A stretch of 36,065 bases of DNA from assembly GCA_016281055.1 (NCBI GenBank), contig JAEEHW010000026.1, forward strand, positions 1 through 36,065, written 5' to 3'. Of the stretch, positions 17,363 through 24,615 are shown in pieces. The notes under the pieces were generated by a model. The model made no database searches, was not told where the DNA came from, and saw nothing but the letters and a program-made list of their open reading frames with translations. Origin of the DNA: Prevotella sp. GTDB lineage: Bacteria; Bacteroidota; Bacteroidia; Bacteroidales; Bacteroidaceae. The stretch's first letter is position 1. Each line of letters starts with the position of its first letter. A program made the translations under genes and the position numbers.

Positions 17363-17394
17363 TTTGTTGTTTCAAGAAAGTTTTTGTAACTTTG
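17363..17394 (+). promoter_or_regulatory. Bacteroidetes-type promoter for the Rpn-family gene
   Basis: TTTG (17363-17366), 20 bp and TAACTTTG (17387-17394) match the consensus closely. The predicted start near 17402 leaves about 20 bp of leader before the ATG at 17422. Confidence 0.75.
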
Positions 17395-17421
17395 CAAATG
17401 GAATAAACTACAAGCGACTAT

Positions 17422-18327
17422 ATGGATAATAACGAACGTTACATAAACCCTTATACCGATTTTGGTTTCAAGAAACTCTTCGGTACAGAGATGAACAAAG
17501 ACCTGCTCATCAGTTTCCTCAATGCACTGTTTCAAGGTGAGAAAGGCGAGATAACCGATGTGCAGTATCTTAACGGTGAGCACCTCGGCGAAGGCTATGG
17601 CGACCGCCGCTCAATCTTCGATGTGTATTGCATGACCGATGACGGCAGCCGCTTCATAGTAGAGATGCAGAAGGCAGAGCAGGAATATTTCAAGGACCGC
17701 AGCCTGTATTACTCTACCGCCGCCATCCGTGAACAGGCGCCAAAGGGCAAGTGGGACTATCATCTTGACGAGGTATATACCATCGGCATCCTGAACTTCA
17801 TGTTCCCTGGTGACGAATACCCTGCCGACAGCTATCGCCACGAGATAAAGTTGAAGGACGTGGAGGATGACCATGTGTTCTACGATAAACTGACGTTTGT
17901 CTATCTCGAGATGCCGAAGTTCACGAAGACAGCAGACGAACTCAACGGAATGTTTGACAAGTGGATGTATGTGCTTCACAACCTTTCAAATCTGCTTGAG
18001 CGTCCTGCAGCACTACAGGAACGTGTCTTTACGAAACTCTTTGAGCAGGCAGAGATAGCGAAATACAATCCTTCGGAGCGTCGCCAGTATGAAGAAAGCC
18101 AGAAGGAATACTGGGATTATACGAGCACGTTGCAGACGGCAGAGAAGAAAGGTCGTGCAGAGGGTCGTGCGGAGGGCCGTGCAGAGGGTCGTGCGGAGGG
18201 CCGTGCGGAAGGTCGTGCAGAGGAAAAACGTGATACCGCGCGAAAGTTGAAGGCGATGGGCGTGCTTTCTGATGAACAGATAGCCGCCGCTACAGGACTG
18301 ACGATTGACGAAATAAAGAGTTTGTAA
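17422..18327 (+). CDS. Rpn-family PD-(D/E)XK protein (recombination-promoting nuclease/putative transposase)
   Basis: The 301-residue protein begins with the family opening INPYTDFGFKKLFG and carries a PD-(D/E)XK-like core: Asp67 in IFDVYC and the variant E-x-Q motif FIVEMQ (78-83). DRSLYYSTAAIREQ and the YTIGILNFMFPG strand are also typical of PDDEXK_2/Rpn proteins. These are predicted nucleases; E. coli Rpn proteins promote RecA-independent recombination and DNA damage. Residues 244-267 are six GRAE repeats, a probable helical or coiled linker, followed by a short C-terminal helix-turn-helix-like segment (MGVLSDEQIAAATGLTIDEI). The gene has its own promoter and terminators. It may be a mobile or selfish gene but has no terminal inverted repeats. 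Confidence 0.88.
   Translation: MDNNERYINPYTDFGFKKLFGTEMNKDLLISFLNALFQGEKGEITDVQYLNGEHLGEGYGDRRSIFDVYCMTDDGSRFIVEMQKAEQEYFKDRSLYYSTAAIREQAPKGKWDYHLDEVYTIGILNFMFPGDEYPADSYRHEIKLKDVEDDHVFYDKLTFVYLEMPKFTKTADELNGMFDKWMYVLHNLSNLLERPAALQERVFTKLFEQAEIAKYNPSERRQYEESQKEYWDYTSTLQTAEKKGRAEGRAEGRAEGRAEGRAEGRAEEKRDTARKLKAMGVLSDEQIAAATGLTIDEIKSL
18151..18222 (+). repeat. 12-bp in-frame tandem repeat (GRAE x 6)
   Basis: Six copies of the unit GGTCGTGCAGAG, varying only at third codon positions, encode GRAE six times. Copy-number change would keep frame, giving length variation in the linker between the nuclease core and the C-terminal helices. Confidence 0.92.
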
Positions 18328-18361
18328 TATGTCTGTTTGTGAGTCAAATAATCATTACACG

Positions 18362-18395
18362 TTGGATTTTATTGGGCAAACATTTGCTCAATCCA
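18362..18395 (+). terminator. Stem-loop after the Rpn-family gene
   Basis: ATTGGGCAAA (18371-18380) pairs with TTTGCTCAAT (18383-18392), one wobble. An outer TTGG/CCAA pair closes it across a small bulge, and TATTTTGTAT follows. It is 35 bp after the stop. Confidence 0.6.
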
Positions 18396-18449
18396 ATATT
18401 TTGTATATCACTCACTATATAATAACCTCTATAGGAAAGAAAAATGATG

Positions 18450-18491
18450 CGTCCGCATGCGTAGCCTGATGGCTGCGTGTGCGGACGTTTT
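18450..18491 (+). terminator. Strong intrinsic terminator before the BspA-like gene
   Basis: A 17-bp stem with three G-T wobbles (18450-18466 against 18471-18487) has a TGAT loop and is followed by TTTT. It is the second hairpin after the Rpn-family gene and insulates the surface-protein gene from read-through. Confidence 0.8.
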
Positions 18492-18578
18492 GCGTTTCTT
18501 CGGAACATATAATGCCCATGTAATGCCCATATAATTATTCATGAATATTTAGAATATAAACCAATAAACAAAAAGAAT

Positions 18579-21077
18579 ATGAAAACTAAAACAAAGAGGA
18601 TTTACCTTCTAATCTTTGCACTTGTGACAATGGTTATAGGTGTCAAGGCTGACCCGTATGGTTATGCGGTGTACAAGGATGGGACGTTGACGTTTAAGTA
18701 TGGAGAACCCAGCGACGAAGCATATAGTTTTAATGCAGAGAATACAGGATCAACCCCTACATGGCATAAAGAGTCGCTACTTCCATTAATAGAAAATGTT
18801 GTTTTTGAATCGTCCTTTAGGAGTGCAGAAACGAGGTCATGCTGTCATTGGTTTGCTGGTATGGAGAATTTAAAAACAGTGACTAATCTGAAATATCTGA
18901 ACACGTCAGAAGTGACAAATATGTATGGTATGTTCATGAATTGCAAATTGCTTACGAGCCTTGACGTCAGTGGTTTCAATACTTCCAATGTGACGGATAT
19001 GAACTCTATGTTCAAGGGTTGTGAAAAGCTCACGAGTCTTGATGTCAGTGGTTTCAATACTTCCAACGTGACGAGCATGGCAAAGATGTTCATGGAGTGT
19101 AAATCACTTACAAGTCTTGACGTCAGTGGTTTCAATACTTCCAAAGTGACGGATATGAAATATATGTTCTATCAGTGTTATCAGCTTAAGAGTCTTGATG
19201 TCAGTGGATTTAACACATCCAAAGTGACGACTATGTCGAATATGTTCGAAGGTTGTGAATGGCTTGCGAGTCTTGATGTCAGTGGATTTAATACATCCAA
19301 CGTAACGGATATGAACTCTATGTTCTGTTGGTGCGATTATCTTACAACTCTTGACGTTAGAAGTTTCGACACTTCCAACGTGACGGATATGAACACTATG
19401 TTCTATAATTGTTCATCGCTTACTACAATATATTGTAACGACTCATGGAATAATTCTTCCTGCACTTCTGCTGGTATGTTTGATTATTGTACAAACCTTA
19501 AAGGCGCAATCTCGTATAATGAATCAAAAACCACTGCCGCATACGCCAACCCCACGACAGGTTATTTCACATATAAACTGAATACCTATAGTCTTACAAT
19601 TAACGGTACTCAGGTGACAGATGTGAACGCGCCTAACCTCGCAAGCATTAACGGTGTGAACGGCTCAGTGAAATTTGACGATGCTGCCAAGACGTTGACA
19701 CTGACAGATGCAGTAATCTTCACAAATGCGAATGAGACCTCTGCCATACAGACAAACCTCGATTCGCTATATATTGTGGTGAACGGAGAATGTATGGTAG
19801 GTTCATTGAAGTTTGCCGGCATAGCGGGTTCATCGCACATCGTGATAAAGGGCAGCGGCAAGCTCACCGTTACAGGTGTCAATGGAATAGTACAGTATCT
19901 GAATTTAAACAGCCTAACCGTTACCGACGGTGTGCAACTTGACATACAAGGCTACACACAGTATGGCATCAACGGATGTAATGCGCTCAAGGTAAACGGC
20001 AAGGACACAAAACTGAGAATATTTGGCAATACAGGCAGTTGCAAAAACTTAGGAGCACTGACACTGACCGACAACCTCGCAATAATGGATCCGCTGGGAG
20101 CAAAATACTCAAACGGCACCATAGTTGACATAGACGGCAACGAGATAAAAAGGGTGACGATAGAATATGCTGAGCCTTACGACTTGACACTCAACGGCAC
20201 GCAAGTGACGGCTGCTAACAACAGCATCCTCAACACCATCCCCGGCGTAACGGGCACAGCCTCATACGACCCTGACACAAAGACGCTGTACCTTGAGAAT
20301 GCCAGTATAACAGAGGTGACATTGACAGGCGGCTACGCCATCAAGACCACCCTCGACACGCTGCACGTCAACGTAGAGGGAGAATGTAACATCTCGTCAA
20401 GCAAAGGCGTAGGCTTACACAGCAACTCACGCAACGTGGTAATCGGCGGCACAGGCACGCTGAACATTGATGCCAGTGTTGCAGGCATAGTGATGAACAG
20501 GTCCACCGCCAACAGCCTCGACATAGACGACGAGGTAACCGTAAACGTAGAAGCCGATACATACGGCATGGTAGGCAGGGAATATGTCCAGCGCCGGTTT
20601 ATGTCGCTTGAGTCTGACACGACTTATACCACCACGTTGAAAGTAGGCGGTGAAAACTCAAAACTCAGCGTCAAGGGTACGGAGCAGAGCTTCCTGACTC
20701 TCAAAGCCTTTGAACCTGCCGAAGGCTACAAGGTGACATCACCGTCACGCACAGCTTTCGATGCTGCTTCAAACACCTTCTGTCGAGTCGTTGCAACACC
20801 GTCAGGAAGTGGAAAAATAGGAACAGGCACGTTAGTCTTGACTCTTGTTCCAGTTGCAGGCGCCGCAGTGGTGATAGAGAAGACTGTAACATATCAGCCC
20901 GGTGACGTGAACCATGACGGTTCGATAACAATGGCAGATGCCAATGCCGTGGTGAACTATTTCCTTGCCACTGACAAGCCATCCGACTTTGATAAGGAAA
21001 CAGCCGACGTGAACGGTGACGGTTCAATCACGATGGCGGATGCCAACATGATAGTGAATATGTTCTTGGGACAATAA
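18579..21077 (+). CDS. BspA-like surface protein with DUF285 repeats and dockerin-like C-terminus
   Basis: The 832-residue protein has a signal peptide (cleavage near Ala24). Seven copies of a 26-residue leucine-rich-type unit follow (residues 114-285; pattern MFxxCxxLTSLDVSGFNTSNVTDM), the BspA/DUF285 repeat found in adhesins and surface proteins. Two homologous beta-rich modules of about 195 residues come next, opening YSLTINGTQVT (337) and YDLTLNGTQVT (534) and sharing D-x-x-x-KTL-x-L and D-(S/T)-L-x-(V/I)-x-V-x-GEC. The C-terminal segment 775-832 holds two calcium-loop motifs, DVNHDGSITMAD (776-787) and DVNGDGSITMAD (810-821), like type I dockerins. Surface binding or scaffold attachment is likely. 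No catalytic domain is recognisable and I see no sortase or Por-type sorting tail. Confidence 0.85.
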   Translation: MKTKTKRIYLLIFALVTMVIGVKADPYGYAVYKDGTLTFKYGEPSDEAYSFNAENTGSTPTWHKESLLPLIENVVFESSFRSAETRSCCHWFAGMENLKTVTNLKYLNTSEVTNMYGMFMNCKLLTSLDVSGFNTSNVTDMNSMFKGCEKLTSLDVSGFNTSNVTSMAKMFMECKSLTSLDVSGFNTSKVTDMKYMFYQCYQLKSLDVSGFNTSKVTTMSNMFEGCEWLASLDVSGFNTSNVTDMNSMFCWCDYLTTLDVRSFDTSNVTDMNTMFYNCSSLTTIYCNDSWNNSSCTSAGMFDYCTNLKGAISYNESKTTAAYANPTTGYFTYKLNTYSLTINGTQVTDVNAPNLASINGVNGSVKFDDAAKTLTLTDAVIFTNANETSAIQTNLDSLYIVVNGECMVGSLKFAGIAGSSHIVIKGSGKLTVTGVNGIVQYLNLNSLTVTDGVQLDIQGYTQYGINGCNALKVNGKDTKLRIFGNTGSCKNLGALTLTDNLAIMDPLGAKYSNGTIVDIDGNEIKRVTIEYAEPYDLTLNGTQVTAANNSILNTIPGVTGTASYDPDTKTLYLENASITEVTLTGGYAIKTTLDTLHVNVEGECNISSSKGVGLHSNSRNVVIGGTGTLNIDASVAGIVMNRSTANSLDIDDEVTVNVEADTYGMVGREYVQRRFMSLESDTTYTTTLKVGGENSKLSVKGTEQSFLTLKAFEPAEGYKVTSPSRTAFDAASNTFCRVVATPSGSGKIGTGTLVLTLVPVAGAAVVIEKTVTYQPGDVNHDGSITMADANAVVNYFLATDKPSDFDKETADVNGDGSITMADANMIVNMFLGQ
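18918..19433 (+). repeat. 78-bp tandem repeat encoding DUF285 units
   Basis: Seven consecutive 78-bp units share the core GTCAGTGG(T/A)TT(C/T)AA(T/C)AC, and the fourth to sixth units are nearly identical. The high similarity at synonymous sites suggests recent unequal recombination or gene conversion. Confidence 0.9.
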
Positions 21078-21089
21078 GCCCCACCCCGA

Positions 21090-21108
21090 CCCTCCCCAGT
21101 AGGGAGGG
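21090..21108 (+). terminator. Stem-loop after the BspA-like gene
   Basis: CCCTCCC (21090-21096) pairs with GGGAGGG (21102-21108), 12 bp after the stop codon. No T run follows on the plus strand. The surrounding CCCCACCCCGACCC also looks like a dispersed repeat of this genome type. Confidence 0.5.
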
Positions 21109-21122
21109 AGGAAGTGAATAGT

Positions 21123-21208
21123 GAATAGTGAAAAGTGAAAAATACAAGTAACGTTTAGACTTATCATCAAGTCTGTGTCACCAGCGTATTTTTTACTTTT
21201 CACTATTC
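21123..21208. repeat. Inverted-repeat element with heptamer arms
   Basis: A 23-base arm (21123-21145) pairs with 21186-21208 with one G-T wobble. The arms are built from heptamers of the type GTGAATA / GTGAAAA. The 40-base interior holds a second stem, AGACTT (21156-21161) with AAGTCT (21169-21174). No ORF lies inside. It looks like a small non-autonomous palindromic element. Confidence 0.8.
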
Positions 21209-21370
21209 ATTTGTTATATAGGAGTTCATCAAAGAATATCTGTGATATCAGTGAAATCTGTGGGAGAAAATAATCGCTGGGAGAATAGAAATCTTTACAA
21301 TCCCTTGCAATCTGTGTGGGGATAATCCGACATTTAGGCAAATGTTAAAAATGTAAAGTTTTCTTAATTT

Positions 21371-21457
21371 GCAGTAAAAGCTATCATATTACAGTGTAAA
21401 AGCTATCGTTTTAGAGTGTAATAGCTATCACTTTACACGGTAAAAGCTATCAGATTA
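21371..21457. repeat. GTAAAAGCTATC tandem repeat array
   Basis: Four units of about 24 bp share (A/G)TAA(A/T)AGCTATC separated by alternating ATTACAGT / TTAGAGT / TTTACACG spacers. The same motif recurs, in mixed orientation, at 33215-33319. It is non-coding, with no associated protein genes. Confidence 0.75.
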
Positions 21458-21557
21458 ATGCACAATTCATAATGCATAATGCACAATCGTTGCGGATAGC
21501 TCATACTTTTTGTTCCGCATGGCATAATTGTGAATTATGCATTGTGCATTGTGCATT
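21457..21557. repeat. Second inverted-repeat element with heptamer arms
   Basis: The left arm is heptamers such as AATGCAC, AATTCAT and AATGCAT (from 21457 to about 21487). The right arm is their complements, ending GTGCATT at 21557. The centre carries TGCGGA (21491-21496) pairing with TCCGCA (21514-21519). The arms pair in several registers because of the repeat. Confidence 0.75.
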
Positions 21558-21563
21558 GAAAAA

Positions 21564-21582
21564 AGCCTTTTAAGGCTGTTTT
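21564..21582 (+). terminator. Short hairpin with T run
   Basis: AGCCTT (21564-21569) and AAGGCT (21572-21577) form a hairpin followed by GTTTTT. It may end read-through from the left before the RluA gene. Confidence 0.5.
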
Positions 21583-21770
21583 TAGAGGGGGTACCCCTTT
21601 TCCGGACACTTGGTCCACCACCCCCTGTCAGTGCCCCTTAAAATGAGTTTTCTTGGTAGTGGAGAAATAGAACAAAAATTGATGGGCCATTTGTTCGCAA
21701 ATTACCCTACACCGATAAATTTCTTTGTATCTTTTTATCCCAATCTGTTTATAGTTCGGAAAAAAATGTG
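21583..21770. other. Non-coding stretch upstream of the RluA gene
   Basis: I see no gene here. It holds a GGGGTACCCC palindrome (21587-21596), a C-rich block (CACCACCCCCTG near 21617-21628) and AT-rich DNA leading into a possible -7 element. Confidence 0.4.
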
Positions 21771-21778
21771 TAAATTTG
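21771..21778 (+). promoter_or_regulatory. Possible -7 element for the RluA gene
   Basis: TAAATTTG matches TAnnTTTG. At the expected position 20 bp upstream there is TTT rather than TTG, so the match is partial. Transcription would start near 21785, which argues against any gene start upstream of that point. Confidence 0.4.
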
Positions 21779-21827
21779 TACCATAAAACAACAGACTATC
21801 GATATAACAGACGACATACTGGAGGAG

Positions 21828-23177
21828 GTGAAGCGGCAGATGATTGCCGACATCGAATCTCGTGCCGAATGGCGCGAGGAGGTGATGCGTGGCAAGATGT
21901 TCGGGTTTATGATTACCTCCGTCAGTCCTTTGCAATACCTCAAGGCATACTCTGGACAGATATGCGGTCGGTCGGACTGGGAAGGGTATGTTCCCGCCAT
22001 CTTCGACTACCTGCAGCCTGACGGATATTTCAAGACTCATGAGGCGGAGATAACGGCTCTCAACAAGGAGGTGGAGAAGTATCGCGGCATAAACGTGAAA
22101 GGTGAGGAACGCCGACGGTTGGATGCCGTCAGGGCGGAGCGCAAGGAACGCTCGCAGGCGTTGCAGAGATGGCTGTTCTCGCAGTTCAGATTGGTGAATC
22201 CGCAGGGCGAAGCATCGACGGTGCTTGATGTCTTTGCAGAATATGCCAGGAATATGGGCCTGCATCAGAGTGTGCCGCCAAGTGGCACGGGTGAATGTTG
22301 CGCGCCGAAGTTGCTCAACCATGCCAACAAACAAGGATTGAAGCCGTTGGCATTGAGGGAATTCTGGTATGGCGAGTCGCCGCGCGGAGAGGTGCGCCAT
22401 CACGGCAAGTTCTACGAACTGTGTCAGTCGCGCTGCCAACCTATAATATGGTGGCTGGGAAGTGAAGAGTTAAGAGTGAAGAGTGAAAAATCCCATGCGG
22501 ATTCCCATCAGTCAAACGGTAACTTAAATTCTTCACTCTTCACTCTTCACTCTTCACTTAAAAATTCTTCACTCTTCACTCTTCACTCTTCACTTCTATA
22601 CGAGGACCCTTGGCTCATTGCCGTAAACAAACCCTGCGGACTGCTCTCCGTACCAGGGCGCAGAGGACTGCCGAATGCGCAGGATATGATAGGCTATAAG
22701 GTGACGCACAGGCTTGACATGGATACGTCGGGCATACTGCTGGCTGCCAAGACAGACGAGGTGTTCGTTGCAATGCAGCGCTTGTTTGCAAAGCATAAGG
22801 GAGTAAGCAAGGAATATGTTGCAGTGCTCGAGGACGGAGAGAAAGAGGGTAGGGGAGTGGTGTCGCTGCCGCTGTCGGCAGACTTCCTCAACCGTCCGCG
22901 CCAGTGCGTGGACTATGAGCATGGCAAGGAGGCAGTGACGGAATATGAGATATGCGGCAACAATGCGCTGTTGCGACCGTTGACGGGGCGCACGCATCAG
23001 TTGCGTATGCACTGTGCACATCGTGACGGACTGAACAGGCCGATACTCGGTGACCCGCTGTATGGCAGGGTGGAGGCAGACAGGATGTATCTGCATGCTT
23101 CGCGGCTGGAGTTCATACATCCAGTGACAGGAAAGCAGATAGTGATAGAATGTGAAGCTCCGTTTCACAATGCATAA
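21828..23177 (+). CDS. RluA-family pseudouridine synthase with repeat insertion
   Basis: The protein (449 residues from the GTG at 21828) isomerises uridine to pseudouridine in rRNA or tRNA. The C-terminal half has the RluA core: LIAVNKPCGLLSVPG, then HRLDMDTSG with the catalytic Asp, then GRTHQLRMHC. The N-terminal half (GYFKTHEAEITALNKEVEKY, PPSGTGECCAPKLLNHA, LREFWYGESP) matches the extension found in large Bacteroidetes RluA proteins. Between the halves lies a 45-residue linker encoded by heptamer repeats (22461-22595). The start is uncertain: the frame opens at 21774 and offers GTG at 21828, or ATG at 21840 preceded by GGAGGAGG. The last residues (HNA) and stop codon lie in the next repeat array. 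Confidence 0.88.
   Translation: MKRQMIADIESRAEWREEVMRGKMFGFMITSVSPLQYLKAYSGQICGRSDWEGYVPAIFDYLQPDGYFKTHEAEITALNKEVEKYRGINVKGEERRRLDAVRAERKERSQALQRWLFSQFRLVNPQGEASTVLDVFAEYARNMGLHQSVPPSGTGECCAPKLLNHANKQGLKPLALREFWYGESPRGEVRHHGKFYELCQSRCQPIIWWLGSEELRVKSEKSHADSHQSNGNLNSSLFTLHSSLKNSSLFTLHSSLLYEDPWLIAVNKPCGLLSVPGRRGLPNAQDMIGYKVTHRLDMDTSGILLAAKTDEVFVAMQRLFAKHKGVSKEYVAVLEDGEKEGRGVVSLPLSADFLNRPRQCVDYEHGKEAVTEYEICGNNALLRPLTGRTHQLRMHCAHRDGLNRPILGDPLYGRVEADRMYLHASRLEFIHPVTGKQIVIECEAPFHNA
22461..22595. repeat. Heptamer inverted-repeat element inside the RluA coding sequence
   Basis: The left arm is AGTGAAG-type heptamers (22461-22490). The right part is two blocks of TTCACTC-type heptamers (about 22531-22557 and 22567-22594), flanking a unique centre of about 40 bp. 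The 7-bp period gives a 7-residue protein period (SLFTLHS). No stop codon occurs in the RluA frame. Confidence 0.9.
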
Positions 23178-23312
23178 TGCACAATTCACAATGCATAATT
23201 CATAATGCATAATTCACAATGCACAATTCATAATGCATAATTCATAATGCATAATTCATAATTCATAATTCACAATCTTAATTCTTAATTCTTAACTCTT
23301 AACTCTTAATTC
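23166..23312 (+). repeat. Heptamer array between the RluA and CPBP-like genes
   Basis: About 21 consecutive heptamers fill the whole interval. They begin with CACAATG / CATAATG / CATAATT types and end with TTAATTC / TTAACTC types. The array contributes the final codons and TAA of the RluA gene and runs without a break into the TTG start of the next gene. Confidence 0.92.
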
Positions 23313-24596
23313 TTGAAGGTCATTTACAATAAATATTTCCCATTTGGTAAGTTCCTCGCTACGAACATCTGCGGAGTGATATTCTGTCGTAGCGACAAGG
23401 GCAGGCTTACGGAAGTGGACAAGAACCACGAATACATACACAGTCTTCAGCAGAGGGAGATGCTGTATGTGGGGTTCCTGTTGTGGTACAGCATAGAGTG
23501 GCTGTATCGCGCTGTCAAGGAGCGCAGCTTCATGCGGGCGTACTATAATCTGTACTTTGAGCGTGAGGCATACAGGATGGAACGTGACCTTGAATATCGC
23601 AGAAAGCGCAAGCCCTTCGGGTGGTGGCACCTGTTTGTTAAGAAAGGTACCCTGCTGCACGAGGTGGGAAGTTTCATAAGCGATATAGCAGATTTCATAC
23701 GCAAGGACTTCAGACCGCTGAAATACCTGTATGCCTTTCTGCTTGTCATACTGATAATAATAGGACAGCTGCGCTTTCACATATATGACATCATCATAGC
23801 ACCGTCGTATGATGACGGCACGTCGATGCTGCGACTGCCTATGGTGTATATAGCGATGTATTTCCTTGTGCTCATACCCACGCTCGCCATGCACCATGAA
23901 CTGTGGCGGCTGCGCAGGTGGCAGGCATGGCTGTTGCCCATGGTGCTGCTGACAATAGACGGAATGGGGCAGGGGTTTGACACCTACCGTCGGTGGGCTG
24001 CGGAATATGCTGCGTGGCACAAGGATAAGTTCTATATGCAACTGGTGGGCTCGTTCCTTTTTCGCTCGGTGTTTATAGTACTGTCGCTGTGCGTGTTCCG
24101 CTGGTTGGTGGATGGCAGGTTCGGACTGTACGGATTGCGTCGCTCTGCAAAATACCTGCGTGTGTATGCACTCATCTATGTGATGTTGCTGCCGATGTTC
24201 CTGGCAGTGTCGTTCACACCTCAGTTTCTGAATTACTATCCCAAGATGGACATAGCATACTGCGACGGCGCCTTAGGGTGGAGCAATGCAGGCTTGATAG
24301 GGTTGTTTGAATTGTGTTATGCCAATGACTTCCTCGGTGTGGAGAGCATGTTCCGCGGCGCTATGGTGATAGGACTGGCGCGGTGGCTCGGAGCTCGCAC
24401 GGTGTTGCCTATGGCAATAGCATATATGTGCATACACCTCGGCAAGCCCGACCTTGAACTGTGCTCGTCGGTGATAGGCGGTTACACGCTTGGCATACTG
24501 GCATATCGCACCCGCCATTTGTGGGGCGGCATCATAATACACCTCGGCATAGCGATGTTCTTTGAACTCGTTGGCATCATCAGACTGTTGAATTAA
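23313..24596 (+). CDS. Membrane protein fusing an HExxH domain to a CPBP-like intramembrane protease domain
   Basis: The 427-residue protein has two parts. Residues 1-110 carry HEYIH (39-43), an HExxH zinc-protease motif, with downstream acidic residues in YFEREAY (81-87) that could be the third ligand. Stand-alone Bacteroidetes proteins with the block TEVDxNHExIHxxQ look the same. After a run of transmembrane segments from about 137, the C-terminal part resembles CPBP/Abi proteases: ESMFR (344-348; the usual EExxxR has Val for the first Glu), YMCIH (371-375; for FxxxH) and a final H410. The start must be TTG 23313 or later, because TAA lies at 23307-23309. MKVIYN agrees with the family opening I recall. 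Substrate is unknown and activity is unproven. Confidence 0.72.
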   Translation: MKVIYNKYFPFGKFLATNICGVIFCRSDKGRLTEVDKNHEYIHSLQQREMLYVGFLLWYSIEWLYRAVKERSFMRAYYNLYFEREAYRMERDLEYRRKRKPFGWWHLFVKKGTLLHEVGSFISDIADFIRKDFRPLKYLYAFLLVILIIIGQLRFHIYDIIIAPSYDDGTSMLRLPMVYIAMYFLVLIPTLAMHHELWRLRRWQAWLLPMVLLTIDGMGQGFDTYRRWAAEYAAWHKDKFYMQLVGSFLFRSVFIVLSLCVFRWLVDGRFGLYGLRRSAKYLRVYALIYVMLLPMFLAVSFTPQFLNYYPKMDIAYCDGALGWSNAGLIGLFELCYANDFLGVESMFRGAMVIGLARWLGARTVLPMAIAYMCIHLGKPDLELCSSVIGGYTLGILAYRTRHLWGGIIIHLGIAMFFELVGIIRLLN

Positions 24597-24615
24597 CTAA
24601 TTACTATAAAAAACT

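Noticed and set aside
17422..18327. Rpn-family gene as part of an insertion sequence.
   Set aside because: I see no terminal inverted repeats or target duplications; the flanking hairpins look like terminators.
21828..23177. RluA-type gene as a pseudogene broken by the repeat.
   Set aside because: The frame stays open through the repeat and the catalytic motifs are intact.
23166..23312. Repeat array considered as a CRISPR array.
   Set aside because: The units are 7 bp with no spacer sequences, and no cas gene is in the window.
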